The notes: generated from the letters alone by a model not told the origin. A stretch of 64,000 nt of DNA from Leisingera sp. ANG-M1 (GCF_000813745.1 NZ_JWLC01000008.1:335604-399603), one strand, 5' to 3'. Shown: positions 10,453-19,992, counted from the first letter of the stretch. Translations and numbers: made by a program.

Positions 10453-13104
10453 ATGCCGTCGCTCAACGATATCCGCTCTACCTTCCTGAACTACTTTGAG
10501 AAACAGGGCCACCAAGTGGTGGACTCCAGCCCGCTGGTGCCCCGCAACGATCCGACCCTGATGTTCACAAACTCAGGGATGGTTCAGTTCAAGAACTGTT
10601 TCACCGGGGTTGAGACCCGCGACTACAAACGCGCGACCACCTCGCAGAAATGCGTGCGTGCCGGCGGCAAGCACAACGACCTCGACAACGTTGGCTACAC
10701 TGCGCGCCACCACACGTTCTTTGAGATGCTGGGGAACTTCTCCTTTGGTGACTATTTCAAGCATGAGGCAATCCCCTTTGCCTGGGAATTGATCACCAAA
10801 GAACTCGAAGTTCCGAAGGACCGGCTTTACACCACCGTCTATCACACTGACGATGAAGCCTTTGATATCTGGAAGAAGATTGGTGTGCCGGAGGACCGGA
10901 TCATCCGGATCGCAACCTCCGACAACTTCTGGCAGATGGGTGATACCGGCCCTTGCGGGCCCTGCACCGAAATTTTCTATGATCACGGCGACCACATTTG
11001 GGGCGGCCCTCCGGGCTCACCGGAAGAGGACGGTGACCGGTTCATCGAAATCTGGAACCTCGTCTTCATGCAGAACGAGAAGTTCGCAGACGGCTCGATG
11101 ATCGACCTGGAGATGCAGTCGATCGACACCGGCATGGGGCTGGAGCGGATCGCGGCGCTGCTGCAGGGCACCCATGACAACTACGAGACCGATCTGTTCA
11201 AGTCGCTGATTGAGGCGTCGGCCGATGTGACCAGCACTGACCCGTTTGGCGACCAGAACGTGCACCACCGGGTGATCGCGGATCACCTGCGCTCCTGCTC
11301 CTTCTTGATCGCCGAAGGCGTGCTGCCGTCGAACGAAGGCCGCGGTTACGTTCTGCGCCGCATCATGCGCCGGGCAATGCGTCATGCCTCGCTGCTGGGT
11401 GCCAAGGATCCGGTGATGCACAAGCTGGTGCCGTCGCTGGTTCAGAAAATGGGTGCTGCCTATCCGGAACTCGGCCAAGGCCAAGCGCTGATTGAGGAGA
11501 CCTTTGAGCAGGAAGAAACCCGCTTCCTCAAGACCCTGGACCGCGGCTTGAAACTGCTGGATGACGCCTCTGCCGATCTGGGCAAGGGCGACGTGCTGCC
11601 GGGTGAAACCGCGTTCAAGCTGTATGACACCTACGGCTTCCCGCTTGACCTGACTCAGGATGCTCTGCGCGCCAAGGAGATCGACGTCGACACCGATGGT
11701 TTCGACGCCGCGATGAAGGAGCAGAAGGAAAAGTCGCGAGCAGGCGGCATTGGCCTGGGTGAAGCAGCGGATGTGAAAGTCTATTTCGACATCCTGGATG
11801 CGTCGGGCCCGACCGAATTCCTGGGCTATGAAACCGAAAAGGCCGAAGGCCAGATCGTGGCCATCGTCAAGGACGGCGCGCAGGTTCAGGCCGCCGCCAA
11901 GGGTGAGACGGTTCAGATCATCCTGAATCAGACTCCGTTCTATGGCGAAAGCGGCGGCCAGGTTGGCGACAGCGGTGTGCTGACCGTGGAAGGCGGCGCG
12001 GCACGCATCACCGACACCAAGAAGGTTGAGGGCTTGTTCCTGCACATTGCCGAAGTGACCGAAGGCGATATTGCGGTTGGACTGGGGGCCGCGATGGAAG
12101 TGAACCACGAACGCCGCAGCCAGATCCGCGCAAACCACTCCGCCACCCACCTGCTGCACGAGGCGCTGCGTAATGCTCTGGGTGAGCATGTGGCGCAGAA
12201 GGGCTCGCTGAATGCGGCGGACCGCCTGCGCTTCGACTTCAGCCACAACAAGGCGATGAGTGCGGATGAGCTGACAAAGGTCGGCGCGGAAGTGAATGAT
12301 TTCATTCGCCAAAACACCGCTGTTTCCACCCGTATCATGACCCCGGATGACGCCCGCGAACTGGGCGCGCAGGCGCTGTTCGGTGAGAAATACGGTGAGG
12401 AAGTCCGCGTGGTCTCCATGGGACGGGCTCCGACCGGAAAGGGCCACGATGGCGACACCTATTCGATCGAGCTTTGCGGCGGCACCCATGTGAAGCAAAC
12501 CGGCGACATTGGTACTTTTGTGATCTTGGGCGACAGCGCCTCGTCGGCAGGTGTGCGCCGGATCGAAGCGCTGACCGGTGCAGCCGCCTTTGCCCATCTG
12601 GAACGCGAAGCGGGCCGTATGGCGGAGATTGCCACAGCGTTGAAGGCGCAGCCTGCCGAGGTCATGGATCGTCTCAAGGCGATGATGGACGAGCGCAAGA
12701 CGCTGCAGAACGAAATCTCCAACCTCAAGCAGCAGGTGGCCATGGGCGGCGGTTCTGGCGGCGGTGCTGAGGCCATAGACGTGAACGGTAAGAAGTTCCT
12801 GGCCCAGGCATTGCAGGGTGTCTCGGGGAAGGATCTGCGCGGTCTCATCGACGCCCACAAACAGAACATCGGCTCCGGTGTGATCCTGCTGATCGCCGAG
12901 GATGATGGCAAAGTAGCCGTAGCCGCGGGTGTGACTGACGATCTGACCGGCGACATTTCGGCCGTGGACATCCTGAAAGCCGCAGTGCCGGCCGTGGGCG
13001 GTAAAGGCGGCGGCGGCCGTCCTGACATGGCCCAGGGTGGCGGTAAGGACTTCTCGGGTGCTGAGGAAGCGATCAAAGCTGCCGAGGCCGTGCTGGCAGG
13101 TTGA
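10453..13104 (+). CDS. alaS: Alanyl-tRNA synthetase
   Basis: 883 aa, full length. Charges tRNA-Ala in the cytoplasm. The N-terminal class II catalytic domain starts with [18 protein letters not shown] and contains [15 protein letters not shown] (motif 2 region) and [13 protein letters not shown] (motif 3). The editing domain has the zinc-site motif [12 protein letters not shown] with the partner [13 protein letters not shown]. The C-Ala domain follows a coiled coil near residues 720-760 and ends in a glycine-rich segment, [16 protein letters not shown]. It is a single gene bounded by the recA terminator and by a hairpin at 13128-13161. Confidence 0.98.
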   Translation: MPSLNDIRSTFLNYFEKQGHQVVDSSPLVPRNDPTLMFTNSGMVQFKNCFTGVETRDYKRATTSQKCVRAGGKHNDLDNVGYTARHHTFFEMLGNFSFGDYFKHEAIPFAWELITKELEVPKDRLYTTVYHTDDEAFDIWKKIGVPEDRIIRIATSDNFWQMGDTGPCGPCTEIFYDHGDHIWGGPPGSPEEDGDRFIEIWNLVFMQNEKFADGSMIDLEMQSIDTGMGLERIAALLQGTHDNYETDLFKSLIEASADVTSTDPFGDQNVHHRVIADHLRSCSFLIAEGVLPSNEGRGYVLRRIMRRAMRHASLLGAKDPVMHKLVPSLVQKMGAAYPELGQGQALIEETFEQEETRFLKTLDRGLKLLDDASADLGKGDVLPGETAFKLYDTYGFPLDLTQDALRAKEIDVDTDGFDAAMKEQKEKSRAGGIGLGEAADVKVYFDILDASGPTEFLGYETEKAEGQIVAIVKDGAQVQAAAKGETVQIILNQTPFYGESGGQVGDSGVLTVEGGAARITDTKKVEGLFLHIAEVTEGDIAVGLGAAMEVNHERRSQIRANHSATHLLHEALRNALGEHVAQKGSLNAADRLRFDFSHNKAMSADELTKVGAEVNDFIRQNTAVSTRIMTPDDARELGAQALFGEKYGEEVRVVSMGRAPTGKGHDGDTYSIELCGGTHVKQTGDIGTFVILGDSASSAGVRRIEALTGAAAFAHLEREAGRMAEIATALKAQPAEVMDRLKAMMDERKTLQNEISNLKQQVAMGGGSGGGAEAIDVNGKKFLAQALQGVSGKDLRGLIDAHKQNIGSGVILLIAEDDGKVAVAAGVTDDLTGDISAVDILKAAVPAVGGKGGGGRPDMAQGGGKDFSGAEEAIKAAEAVLAG

Positions 13105-13127
13105 CCGTTTGGTCAAAAACCTCTTGG

Positions 13128-13161
13128 TCTTTCCGGCAAAAGCCTTAGGCTGCCGGAAAGA
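13128..13161 (+). terminator. Hairpin after alaS
   Basis: Perfect 11-bp inverted repeat TCTTTCCGGCA / TGCCGGAAAGA around a 12-nt loop. No T-run follows, so it may terminate weakly or simply protect the alaS mRNA 3' end. It lies upstream of the DUF1330 gene. Confidence 0.55.
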
Positions 13162-13182
13162 TCATAACCATGGGAGGCTCCA

Positions 13183-13470
13183 ATGCCCGCACTCTGGATT
13201 GCACATGTGACCGTCACCGACGCCGATGCCTACGGCAAATATGCCGAACTGGCAGGCCCGGCCATCGCCAAGCATGGCGGAACCTTTATCGCCCGCGGCG
13301 GGCGTTTTGTGCAGTTGGAGGGCAAAGAGCGCCCGCGCAATGTAGTGGCCAAGTTCCCAAGCGTCGATGCAGCCGTCGACTGCTACCACAGCCCCGAATA
13401 CCAGGAGGCACTGAGCCACGCGCGCGGCGCCTCAGAGCGTGAGCTGATGGTGATGGAAACCTCCGAGTAA
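13183..13470 (+). CDS. DUF1330 family protein
   Basis: 95 aa, a small ferredoxin-like (dimeric alpha-beta barrel) fold by family. Typical features are the opening MPALWIAHVTVTDADAYGKY, the central GGTFIARGGRFVQLEG, and VVAKFPSVDAAVDCYHSPEYQ. Its biochemical function is not established. It starts after a GGGAGG ribosome-binding site, and its stop overlaps the start of the MOSC gene (TAATG), so the two are translationally coupled. Confidence 0.88.
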   Translation: MPALWIAHVTVTDADAYGKYAELAGPAIAKHGGTFIARGGRFVQLEGKERPRNVVAKFPSVDAAVDCYHSPEYQEALSHARGASERELMVMETSE

Positions 13471-13949
13471 TGGTCACCGCCTTTGCGGAGATGCTGAAAC
13501 GCCACGCGGCCCGAGGCCGGGTGGCGTGGATCGGTTTGCGCCCTGGCCGGCGTGAGGACGTGCTGACGCCTGCTGCCGCGAATGTTTCGCTTGCGGGTCT
13601 CGAAGGAGATCACGGAAAGGAAGGCAAACGCGCGGTTACCTTGATCCAAGCCGAGCATTTGCCGGTGATTGCTTCTCTTGCTGGGCTTGACGCTGTGCAA
13701 CCGGAACAACTTCGCCGCAATTTCGTGATTTCAGGCATCAACCTGGCTGCATTGCGCAAAGCCAAGCTGCAAATCGGAAGTGTGGTTTTGCAGATTTCCG
13801 GCCCTTGTCCGCCCTGTTCCAGGATGGAGGAAGTGCTGGGCCACGGCGGCTATAACGCGATGCGAGGGCATGGCGGGTGGTACGCTGAGGTGCTGCAGCC
13901 GGGCAGGGTGGCCTTGGGCGACAGCGTCAACCATCTGACTGCGGAATGA
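13470..13949 (+). CDS. MOSC domain protein
   Basis: 159 aa, essentially a single MOSC (molybdenum cofactor sulfurase C-terminal) domain as in the YiiM and MosC group. The domain handles sulfur or persulfide and is linked to molybdenum-cofactor enzymes. Visible family motifs are GLEGDHGKEGKRAVTLIQAEHL and LRRNFVISGINLAALRKAKLQIG. A CPPCSRMEEVLG segment supplies the conserved cysteine. It is translationally coupled to the DUF1330 gene and ends at a shared bidirectional terminator. Exact substrate unknown. Confidence 0.85.
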   Translation: MVTAFAEMLKRHAARGRVAWIGLRPGRREDVLTPAAANVSLAGLEGDHGKEGKRAVTLIQAEHLPVIASLAGLDAVQPEQLRRNFVISGINLAALRKAKLQIGSVVLQISGPCPPCSRMEEVLGHGGYNAMRGHGGWYAEVLQPGRVALGDSVNHLTAE

Positions 13950-13950
13950 C

Positions 13951-13980
13951 AAACGGCGGCAGATTTTTCTGCCGCCGTTT
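13951..13980. terminator. Bidirectional terminator between MOSC gene and typA
   Basis: AAACGGCGGCAGA / TCTGCCGCCGTTT inverted repeat with a short T loop. The flanking A/T arms serve both converging genes. Confidence 0.85.
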
Positions 13981-13988
13981 CTTGTTTA

Positions 13989-15809
13989 TCAGGCGTTGGC
14001 CTTGGACATCCGCTTGCGCTCATGCGGGTCCAGGTAGCGCTTGCGCAGACGCACGTTGTTGGGCGTCACCTCAACCAGCTCGTCGTCGTTGATATAGGCA
14101 ATTGCCTCTTCCAGCGACAACGTCATCGGGGTGGTCAGGCGCACCGCTTCGTCCGAGCCGGAGGCGCGCACGTTGGTCAGCTTCTTGCCTTTCAGCGGGT
14201 TCACTTCCAGGTCGTTGTCGCGGGAGTGTTCGCCGATGATCATGCCGGTGTAGATGTCGGCCTGAGCGCCGATCATCATCTTGCCGCGGTCTTCCAGGTT
14301 CCACAGAGCGTAGGCAACCGACTGGCCGTTTTCCATCGAGATCAGCACGCCAGCGCGGCGGCCAGGGATGGCGCCCTTGTGCGGGGCCCAGCCGTGGAAC
14401 ACGCGGTTCAAAACGCCGGTGCCGCGGGTGTCGGTCAGGAACTCGCCGTGATAGCCAATGAGACCGCGCGAGGGCACATGGGCGATGATACGGGTCTTGC
14501 CAGCGCCTGCGGGCTTCATCTCAACCAGCTCGCCTTTACGGGCACCGGTCAGCTTTTCGATCACCGCGCCGGAGTATTCGTCGTCCACGTCGATGGTGGC
14601 TTCCTCGATCGGCTCCATCTTCTGGCCGTCTTCCTCGCGCATGATCACCTGCGGGCGGGAGATCGATAGCTCAAACCCTTCGCGGCGCATGTTCTCGATC
14701 AGAACGCCCATTTGCAGTTCGCCGCGGCCGGAGACCTCAAAAGCCTCGCCGCCGGGGGTGTCGGCGATCTTGATGGCGACGTTGGATTCGGCCTCTTTCA
14801 TCAGACGGTCGCGGATCACGCGGGACTGCACCTTTTTGCCGTCACGGCCGGCCAGAGGGCTGTCGTTGATGCCAAAAGTTACGGTGATGGTCGGCGGGTC
14901 GATCGGCTGGGCGTCCAGCGGCTCATCCACGGCCAGGGCGCAGATGGTGTCGGCCACGGTGGCCTTGGACATGCCGGCGATGGAGACGATGTCGCCTGCC
15001 TGTGCTTCTTCGATGTCCTGCTGGGCCAGACCGCGGAACGCCTGGATCTTGGTCACGCGGAACTGCTCGATCTTCTGGCCGATGCGGGAGATTGCCTGCA
15101 CGGTAGCGCCGACCTTCAGGGTGCCTGTCTCGACGCGGCCGGTCAGCAGACGGCCCACAAAGGGGTCGCTGCCCAGAGTAGTTGCCAGCATGCGGAAATC
15201 GTCGTTCTGCTTCTTCACCTGCTTGGGCTCGGGCACGTGGTTCACGATCAGGTTGAACAGCGCGCTCAGGTCTTTGCGGGGGCCGTCCAGCTCATTGTCG
15301 GCCCAGCCATTGCGGCCCGAGGCATACATATGCGGGAAGTCCAGCTGGTCCTCAGTCGCGTCCAGCGAGGCAAACAGGTCAAAGCATTCATCCAGCGCGC
15401 GGTCGGGTTCGGCGTCCGGCTTGTCGACCTTGTTCAGCACCACGATCGGGCGCAGACCCAGGGCCAGCGCCTTGGAGGTCACAAACTTGGTTTGCGGCAT
15501 CGGGCCTTCTGCGGCGTCGACCAGCAGCACCACGCCGTCCACCATCGACAGGATCCGTTCCACTTCGCCGCCAAAGTCGGCGTGGCCGGGGGTGTCGACG
15601 ATGTTGATCCGGGTGCCGTTCCACTCGACCGAGGTCGGCTTGGCAAAAATGGTGATGCCGCGCTCGCGCTCAAGATCGTTCGAGTCCATGGCGCGTTCCG
15701 CCACAGCCTGGTTTTCGCGGAAGGCGCCGGATTGTTTCAGCAGCTCGTCAACCAGGGTTGTTTTGCCGTGGTCAACGTGAGCAATGATCGCAATGTTGCG
15801 CAAGTCCAT
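13989..15809 (-). CDS. typA: Translational GTPase TypA/BipA
   Basis: 606 aa, full length. This ribosome-associated GTPase helps 50S assembly and stress adaptation. GTPase motifs are all present: [16 protein letters not shown] (G1), [14 protein letters not shown] (G2), [12 protein letters not shown] (G3) and [12 protein letters not shown] (G4). EF-G-like domains and a TypA-specific C-terminal domain follow. I chose MDLRNIAII at 15809; the frame continues upstream to 15860, but the family starts two or three residues before [14 protein letters not shown]. It converges with the MOSC gene. Confidence 0.96.
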   Translation of the reverse strand: MDLRNIAIIAHVDHGKTTLVDELLKQSGAFRENQAVAERAMDSNDLERERGITIFAKPTSVEWNGTRINIVDTPGHADFGGEVERILSMVDGVVLLVDAAEGPMPQTKFVTSKALALGLRPIVVLNKVDKPDAEPDRALDECFDLFASLDATEDQLDFPHMYASGRNGWADNELDGPRKDLSALFNLIVNHVPEPKQVKKQNDDFRMLATTLGSDPFVGRLLTGRVETGTLKVGATVQAISRIGQKIEQFRVTKIQAFRGLAQQDIEEAQAGDIVSIAGMSKATVADTICALAVDEPLDAQPIDPPTITVTFGINDSPLAGRDGKKVQSRVIRDRLMKEAESNVAIKIADTPGGEAFEVSGRGELQMGVLIENMRREGFELSISRPQVIMREEDGQKMEPIEEATIDVDDEYSGAVIEKLTGARKGELVEMKPAGAGKTRIIAHVPSRGLIGYHGEFLTDTRGTGVLNRVFHGWAPHKGAIPGRRAGVLISMENGQSVAYALWNLEDRGKMMIGAQADIYTGMIIGEHSRDNDLEVNPLKGKKLTNVRASGSDEAVRLTTPMTLSLEEAIAYINDDELVEVTPNNVRLRKRYLDPHERKRMSKANA

Positions 15810-15902
15810 GACGTTCGCCTTTGTAAGGAAGTTGGGCCGCGCATAGCCCGAACCCCGCACAAAGGCCAGAGGAAAACCGCCAGGAAGCTCTGCAAATGCG
15901 GA

Positions 15903-16238
15903 TCAGTGGCCTGAGGACTTGGAAAACAGATGGATGATGATGATGCCGGACATGATCAGCACCATGCCGATGACGGCAGGCAGATCCAGCTTTTGCCCGA
16001 AGACAAAGAAGGCTATCACCGCAATCAGCAGAATGCCGAGGCCGGACCAGATTGCGTAGACGATGCCAACCGGCATGAATTTAAGGGTCAGCCCCATCAT
16101 GTAGAACGAGAAAGCATAGGCGAACAGCACGATCAGAGACGGCCCCAGCTTGGTGAACTGCTGGCTGGCCTGAAGGGCCGTGGTGCCGATGGTCTCCGCC
16201 GCCACCGCAATGATCAGATAGAAGTAGTGAACCGGCAT
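15903..16238 (-). CDS. Small multidrug resistance (SMR/EmrE-type) exporter
   Basis: 111 aa with four hydrophobic helices, the EmrE architecture. SMR proteins work as dimers that exchange protons for cationic drugs or quaternary ammonium compounds. The essential membrane glutamate is Glu15 in IIAVAAETIGTTALQAS. The YAIWSGLGI and GMVLIMSGIIIIHLFSKSS segments are typical of helices 3 and 4. The start at 16238 has an excellent AGGGAGG ribosome-binding site; the frame continues upstream to 16490 but that part is not SMR-like. Substrate unknown. Confidence 0.92.
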   Translation of the reverse strand: MPVHYFYLIIAVAAETIGTTALQASQQFTKLGPSLIVLFAYAFSFYMMGLTLKFMPVGIVYAIWSGLGILLIAVIAFFVFGQKLDLPAVIGMVLIMSGIIIIHLFSKSSGH

Positions 16239-16488
16239 CTCTGCCTCCCTCATCCGTGCTGCGGTCTGCCCGCTGGCCTGTTCTCCCCGCCTATCCGATC
16301 TCTGCGGGCTGGGGAAGTCCTGATGCGTCACCCGCTGGCCGGATTCCGCAGGCCGCAGCAGATGAACACGTACTTGTGCGCAAGCACACTGGACTGTGAT
16401 TAGGGGTATTCTTAGGAATGCGTTCCATAATTTACACGTTTTCAGGGACTGCTGTCTGCAACCCCTGCTGCTGAGAGGGACTGCCGAC

Positions 16489-17271
16489 ATGTGCCGATGG
16501 GCTGCCTACACAGGATCCGAGATCTTTCTGGAGGACATCATCTCCAAACCGGAGCATTCGCTCATTGTGCAAAGCCAGCAGGCGGTGGAGGCCAAGACTG
16601 TGACAAACGGCGACGGGTTCGGGGTTGCCTGGTATGCCCACCGGGAGGAGCCCGGGCTGTACCGGGATGTTTACCCGGCCTGGTCCGACTGCAACCTGCG
16701 CGCCGTAGGCAACCAGGTTCAATCCGGCTTGTTCCTGGCGCATGTGCGTGCTTCCACCGGCTCGGCCACCAGCCGCAACAACTGCCACCCGTTTGCGGCA
16801 GGCCGGTGGAGCTTCATGCACAACGGTCAGGTGGGCGGGTTCGAGAATTTCCGCCGCCATGCGGATATGTGCATCCCGGATGAGCTATATGAATTCCGCC
16901 GCGGTGCCACTGACAGCGAGATTTTGTTTCTGCTTGCCTTGTCCGAGGGGCTGGATACGGATCCCAAAGGTGCGCTGGAACGGGCCGTGGCCCGGATGGA
17001 GGCGCTGTCCCGCGCCCGCGGAACCACTCCGCATATGCGGCTTTCAGTGGCAATGTCGGACGGCGAACGGCTGTTTGCGGCGCGTTACTCCTCTGACCGG
17101 ATCGCCCCGACTGTCTATTACCGCTGGAGTGAGTGCATGAAGGGCTGGGCCGTAGTGTCCGAACCGCTGGAGCAAAGCGGCCATGCCTGGAGCGAGTTGA
17201 AGCCCGGGGAATTCCTGACGCTGACCCGGGACCGGGCCGAAACACAGCCTTTCCGGCCGCAACTGGCCTGA
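16489..17271 (+). CDS. Class II glutamine amidotransferase (YafJ-like)
   Basis: 260 aa. The start MCRWAAYTG leaves Cys2 as the N-terminal nucleophile after methionine removal, the hallmark of Ntn-type class II glutamine amidotransferases. Further motifs are GDGFGVAWYAHREEPGLYRD, FLAHVRASTGSATSRNNCHPF and WSFMHNGQVGGF. These proteins release ammonia from glutamine; there is no fused synthetase domain, so the acceptor is unknown. I chose 16489 because the in-frame ATG at 16396 would bury the catalytic Cys. The gene converges with the tandem-HD gene. Confidence 0.88.
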   Translation: MCRWAAYTGSEIFLEDIISKPEHSLIVQSQQAVEAKTVTNGDGFGVAWYAHREEPGLYRDVYPAWSDCNLRAVGNQVQSGLFLAHVRASTGSATSRNNCHPFAAGRWSFMHNGQVGGFENFRRHADMCIPDELYEFRRGATDSEILFLLALSEGLDTDPKGALERAVARMEALSRARGTTPHMRLSVAMSDGERLFAARYSSDRIAPTVYYRWSECMKGWAVVSEPLEQSGHAWSELKPGEFLTLTRDRAETQPFRPQLA

Positions 17272-17276
17272 AGGTT

Positions 17277-17297
17277 CCGGGCGCTAAAGGCGCCCGG
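17277..17297. terminator. Hairpin between convergent genes
   Basis: Perfect 8-bp stem CCGGGCGC / GCGCCCGG with loop TAAAG between the amidotransferase stop and the tandem-HD stop. No T-run, so its termination strength is uncertain. Confidence 0.5.
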
Positions 17298-18453
17298 CCT
17301 CGCGGAACCAGGGTTCTATCTTGGCCCGCACATAGGTCCAAACATCCGGCGCTCCGCGGCTGACCTTGCCGCCAACCCGGGCATCAAGCTGAGGCAGGCT
17401 GACGTTGTAGTCCACCCAGCTGCCGCCGCCGTTCAGCAGGTTGAGCAGTACTGGCTGCACCCGATCGATCGATTTGGCAAAGGCCGCATCGGGGCTTTCC
17501 GCTGCTTCGAATTCTTCCCAGGTGGCAAGCATCGGTTTGCCCTGCGCCTGGGGCAGCATGCCGAACAAACGGATTGCGGCGGCCTGTTCTTCCGCGGCCT
17601 TCGCGGCAAGCGCTTCAGCGGTGATTGCCCCGTGGATCGGCGTGTCGCCTGCGTCGATTTCCACCAGGTCATGCAAGAGCAGCATCTGAAGCACCCGGTC
17701 AACATCGACGATTTCCGCGCTGTGCTCGGCCAATACCCAGGCGTACAGCATGACATGCCAGCTGTGCTCCGCCGAGTTCTCATGCCGCGAGCCATCCCCC
17801 AGCTTGGAGGCGCGGGTGATGAGCTTCAATTTGTCCGCCTCATTCAGGAAGGGCAGGCGGGCTGTCAGCGGGCTGCAGTCGAAGCCCGTGTCTTCTTCAA
17901 GCAGCGCAAGTGCGTGATGAAAGGCTTCCGGAAGATCCTGTTCCAGCGCCGCTGCGCGGCCGCCGTGCAGGTTTTGGCGCACAACATCAATATGCCAGTC
18001 CAGCGGCTGAGCACCGTAAAGCGTCTGGAAGATCGGCTGGCAGTGGTCGACTCGCTTGGCAAACCGCGCATCGGGGCTTTCAGCGGCTTCAAACTCCTGC
18101 CATAGGGCCAGGAACCCAGAACCTTGATCGTCGGGCAGCAGGCCAAACAGACGTTCGGCAGCGGCTTGCTCGGACTTTGCAACAGCCTCCCAATCAACCT
18201 CATCGGTGATCGGATGGTCGCCAGCATCAATCTCGACCAAGTCGTGCAGCAGCAGCATCCGGATGGCGCGGAAGATATCCACCTCCGGCCCGGCAAACGG
18301 TGCCAGCACCAGCGCGTAAAGGGCCAGGTGCCAGCTGTGCTCTGCTGAGTTTTCGCAGCGACTGCAGTCGATGATCAGGTTCTGGCGCTCGATGCGGCGG
18401 AGTTTGTCGGCTTCCAGCAGGAAGGCGAACTGGGCGTCCAGCCGGGTGCTCAC
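17284..18453 (-). CDS. Tandem HD-domain protein (two YfbR/HDDC2-like domains)
   Basis: 389 aa made of two copies of an HD phosphohydrolase domain. Copy 1: AEHSWH (His39), LLLHDLVEIDAGD (His70-Asp71) and Asp136. Copy 2: AEHSWH (His230), LLLHDLVEIDAGD (His261-Asp262) and Asp330. Both keep the metal ligands of the YfbR/HDDC2 5'-deoxynucleotidase family, and also repeat EFEAAESPDA. YfbR enzymes normally have one domain (about 200 aa), so this is an internal duplication. The start is a GTG overlapping the stop of the upstream gene (GTGA), so it is translationally coupled. Likely cytoplasmic nucleotidase; substrate unknown. Confidence 0.85.
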   Translation of the reverse strand: MSTRLDAQFAFLLEADKLRRIERQNLIIDCSRCENSAEHSWHLALYALVLAPFAGPEVDIFRAIRMLLLHDLVEIDAGDHPITDEVDWEAVAKSEQAAAERLFGLLPDDQGSGFLALWQEFEAAESPDARFAKRVDHCQPIFQTLYGAQPLDWHIDVVRQNLHGGRAAALEQDLPEAFHHALALLEEDTGFDCSPLTARLPFLNEADKLKLITRASKLGDGSRHENSAEHSWHVMLYAWVLAEHSAEIVDVDRVLQMLLLHDLVEIDAGDTPIHGAITAEALAAKAAEEQAAAIRLFGMLPQAQGKPMLATWEEFEAAESPDAAFAKSIDRVQPVLLNLLNGGGSWVDYNVSLPQLDARVGGKVSRGAPDVWTYVRAKIEPWFREAGRL

Positions 18454-18695
18454 GTGTCGCCCTTTGCTTCAAGCTGTGCCTGCAAAGCGCTGACTTTCTT
18501 GTTGAGGAACTCGCGCGCCTTGCGTTCGGCCAGGCGCACGCGCATTTCCGTCAGGAAAGCTTCCTCAAGCGATTGGGAGGCGGCGCCAAGCACTTGGCCC
18601 ACCTCCACATACAGCCGGTCTTCACCGGATGCATCCTGTACCTTGAGCGTATCGACCGCCAGTTTCTGGGCCAGCGCCTCGATAGTGTTGCTCAT
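18450..18695 (-). CDS. Small conserved-looking protein of unknown function
   Basis: 81 aa, highly charged and predicted largely helical (a likely coiled coil at residues 45-78: MRVRLAERKAREFLNKKV and onward). I do not recognise the family. It is sandwiched between the alpha/beta hydrolase and tandem-HD genes with overlaps at both ends (TGATG upstream, GTGA downstream), so all three are translated from one mRNA. This tight coupling supports a real gene. Confidence 0.75.
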   Translation of the reverse strand: MSNTIEALAQKLAVDTLKVQDASGEDRLYVEVGQVLGAASQSLEEAFLTEMRVRLAERKAREFLNKKVSALQAQLEAKGDT

Positions 18696-19348
18696 CAGCG
18701 GGTGTTCTCCGTCAGACGGCGCTTCACGTAATCGGTCACATCGCCGATCATCGTGTCCATATGCGGCTCCTGGAAGAAGTGGTCGGCACCCTCAATCTCG
18801 TTATGAGTGATGGTGATGCCCTTCTGCTCATGCAGCTTGCCGACCAGGCTGGCAGTATCTGCAGGCGGCGCTACGCGGTCAGCGGTGCCGTTGATGATCA
18901 GGCCCGAGGACGGGCAGGGCGCCAGGAAGGAGAAGTCGTACATATTGGCGGGCGGTGCCACCGAGATGAAGCCGGTGATCTCCGGGCGGCGCATCAACAG
19001 CTGCATGCCGATCCAGGCGCCAAAGGAGAAGCCCGCAACCCAGCAATGCTTGGAGTTGGAGTTCATCGACTGCAGGTAATCCAGCGCCGAGGCGGCATCG
19101 GACAATTCGCCTACGCCCTGGTCGTACTCGCCCTGGCTGCGGCCGACGCCGCGGAAATTGAACCGCAGAACCGTGAAGCCCATGTTGTAGAACGCATAGT
19201 GGAGGTTGTAGACCACCTTGTTGTTCATGGTGCCGCCGAACTGCGGATGCGGGTGCAGCACGATGGCGATAGGGGCGTCTTTTTCTTTTTGCGGGTGGTA
19301 GCGGCCTTCGAGGCGGCCTTCGGGTCCAGGAAAGATGACCTCGGGCAT
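18695..19348 (-). CDS. Alpha/beta hydrolase
   Basis: 217 aa, cytoplasmic. The nucleophile elbow GFSFG (the GxSxG motif) lies in CWVAGFSFGAWIG near residue 107. HPHPQFGGTMNNKVV supplies the oxyanion-hole region, NGTADRVAPP carries the acid, and GADHFF the catalytic His. FNFRGVGRSQG is typical of this small-hydrolase clade, found widely in proteobacteria with no assigned substrate. It is first gene of the three-gene minus-strand operon and divergent from iscR across about 185 nt. Confidence 0.88.
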   Translation of the reverse strand: MPEVIFPGPEGRLEGRYHPQKEKDAPIAIVLHPHPQFGGTMNNKVVYNLHYAFYNMGFTVLRFNFRGVGRSQGEYDQGVGELSDAASALDYLQSMNSNSKHCWVAGFSFGAWIGMQLLMRRPEITGFISVAPPANMYDFSFLAPCPSSGLIINGTADRVAPPADTASLVGKLHEQKGITITHNEIEGADHFFQEPHMDTMIGDVTDYVKRRLTENTR

Positions 19349-19394
19349 GGGCGGTTAAAATCCTACTCTCGTTGTCGGTCTGCCGGCAGAAAAC

Positions 19395-19431
19395 TTGACG
19401 GGTTCCGTCAGGCATCTTAGAACAGTTCTAA
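19395..19431 (+). promoter_or_regulatory. suf/iscR promoter region with two palindromes (Irr-like iron box and a second operator)
   Basis: A TTGACG (19395-19400) and TAGAAC (19418-19423) pair spaced 17 nt makes a plausible promoter. Overlapping the -10 is TTAGAACAGTTCTAA (19417-19431), a perfect palindrome matching the iron-control (Irr/ICE) box pattern of alphaproteobacteria. Overlapping the -35 is TGACGG-GTT-CCGTCA (19396-19410), a second perfect palindrome that could bind IscR. The iscR start is about 100 nt downstream. Confidence 0.65.
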
Positions 19432-19533
19432 TCAGGGGCGCGGGCCAAGCCATGCACCGTCAGGCTGAGATACGCACAGTCGGTGGCAAGGTCAATGTTT
19501 TCGCACACACGGGCCCGTTTCGAGGGGTAAATT

Positions 19534-19992
19534 ATGAAGCTTTCCACCAAAGGACGCTACGCGATGGTCGCGCTGGCGGACATCGCGCTGCAGCCGCAGG
19601 ACGCATTGGTGCCGCTGGGCGACATTTCCAAGCGGCAGGACATCTCGCTGCCCTATCTGGAGCAGTTGTTCGTCAAGCTGCGCCGTGCCGGGCTGGTCGA
19701 CTCGGTGCGAGGTCCCGGCGGCGGCTACCGTCTGGCAAAGCCAGCGTCGGAAATCCGGGTGGTGGATGTGCTGTCCGCGGTGGATGAGACTGTGGACGCG
19801 ATGCACAAGGGGGCAGGCGCCTCCGGTGCGCTGTCCGGCAGCCGGGCGCAATCGCTGACCAACCGCCTGTGGGAAGGCCTCAGCGCGCACGTCTATGTGT
19901 TCCTGCACCAGACTCGCCTGTCCGATGTTATCAAGAACGACCTGGCGCCATGCCCGGCGGTGCCCAGCCTGTTTGCCGTGGTGGATGATTGA
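19534..19992 (+). CDS. iscR: Rrf2-family iron-sulfur regulator, IscR-like
   Basis: 152 aa. The N-terminal winged helix MKLSTKGRYAMVALADIA and VKLRRAGLVDSVRGPGGGYRLAKP match Rrf2/IscR regulators, which sense cellular Fe-S status and control Fe-S assembly genes. The three cysteines that ligate the cluster in E. coli IscR (around residues 92-106) are absent; the only cysteine is Cys140 (LAPCPAVP). This fits the unusual Rhodobacterales IscR known to use a single cysteine. It is first gene of the suf operon, behind two palindromes. Start has a GGGG-TAAATT spacing. Confidence 0.9.
   Translation: MKLSTKGRYAMVALADIALQPQDALVPLGDISKRQDISLPYLEQLFVKLRRAGLVDSVRGPGGGYRLAKPASEIRVVDVLSAVDETVDAMHKGAGASGALSGSRAQSLTNRLWEGLSAHVYVFLHQTRLSDVIKNDLAPCPAVPSLFAVVDD

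Noticed and set aside
11017-13116. A 699-codon minus-strand frame
   Set aside because: Antisense to alaS, a clear gene; no motifs.
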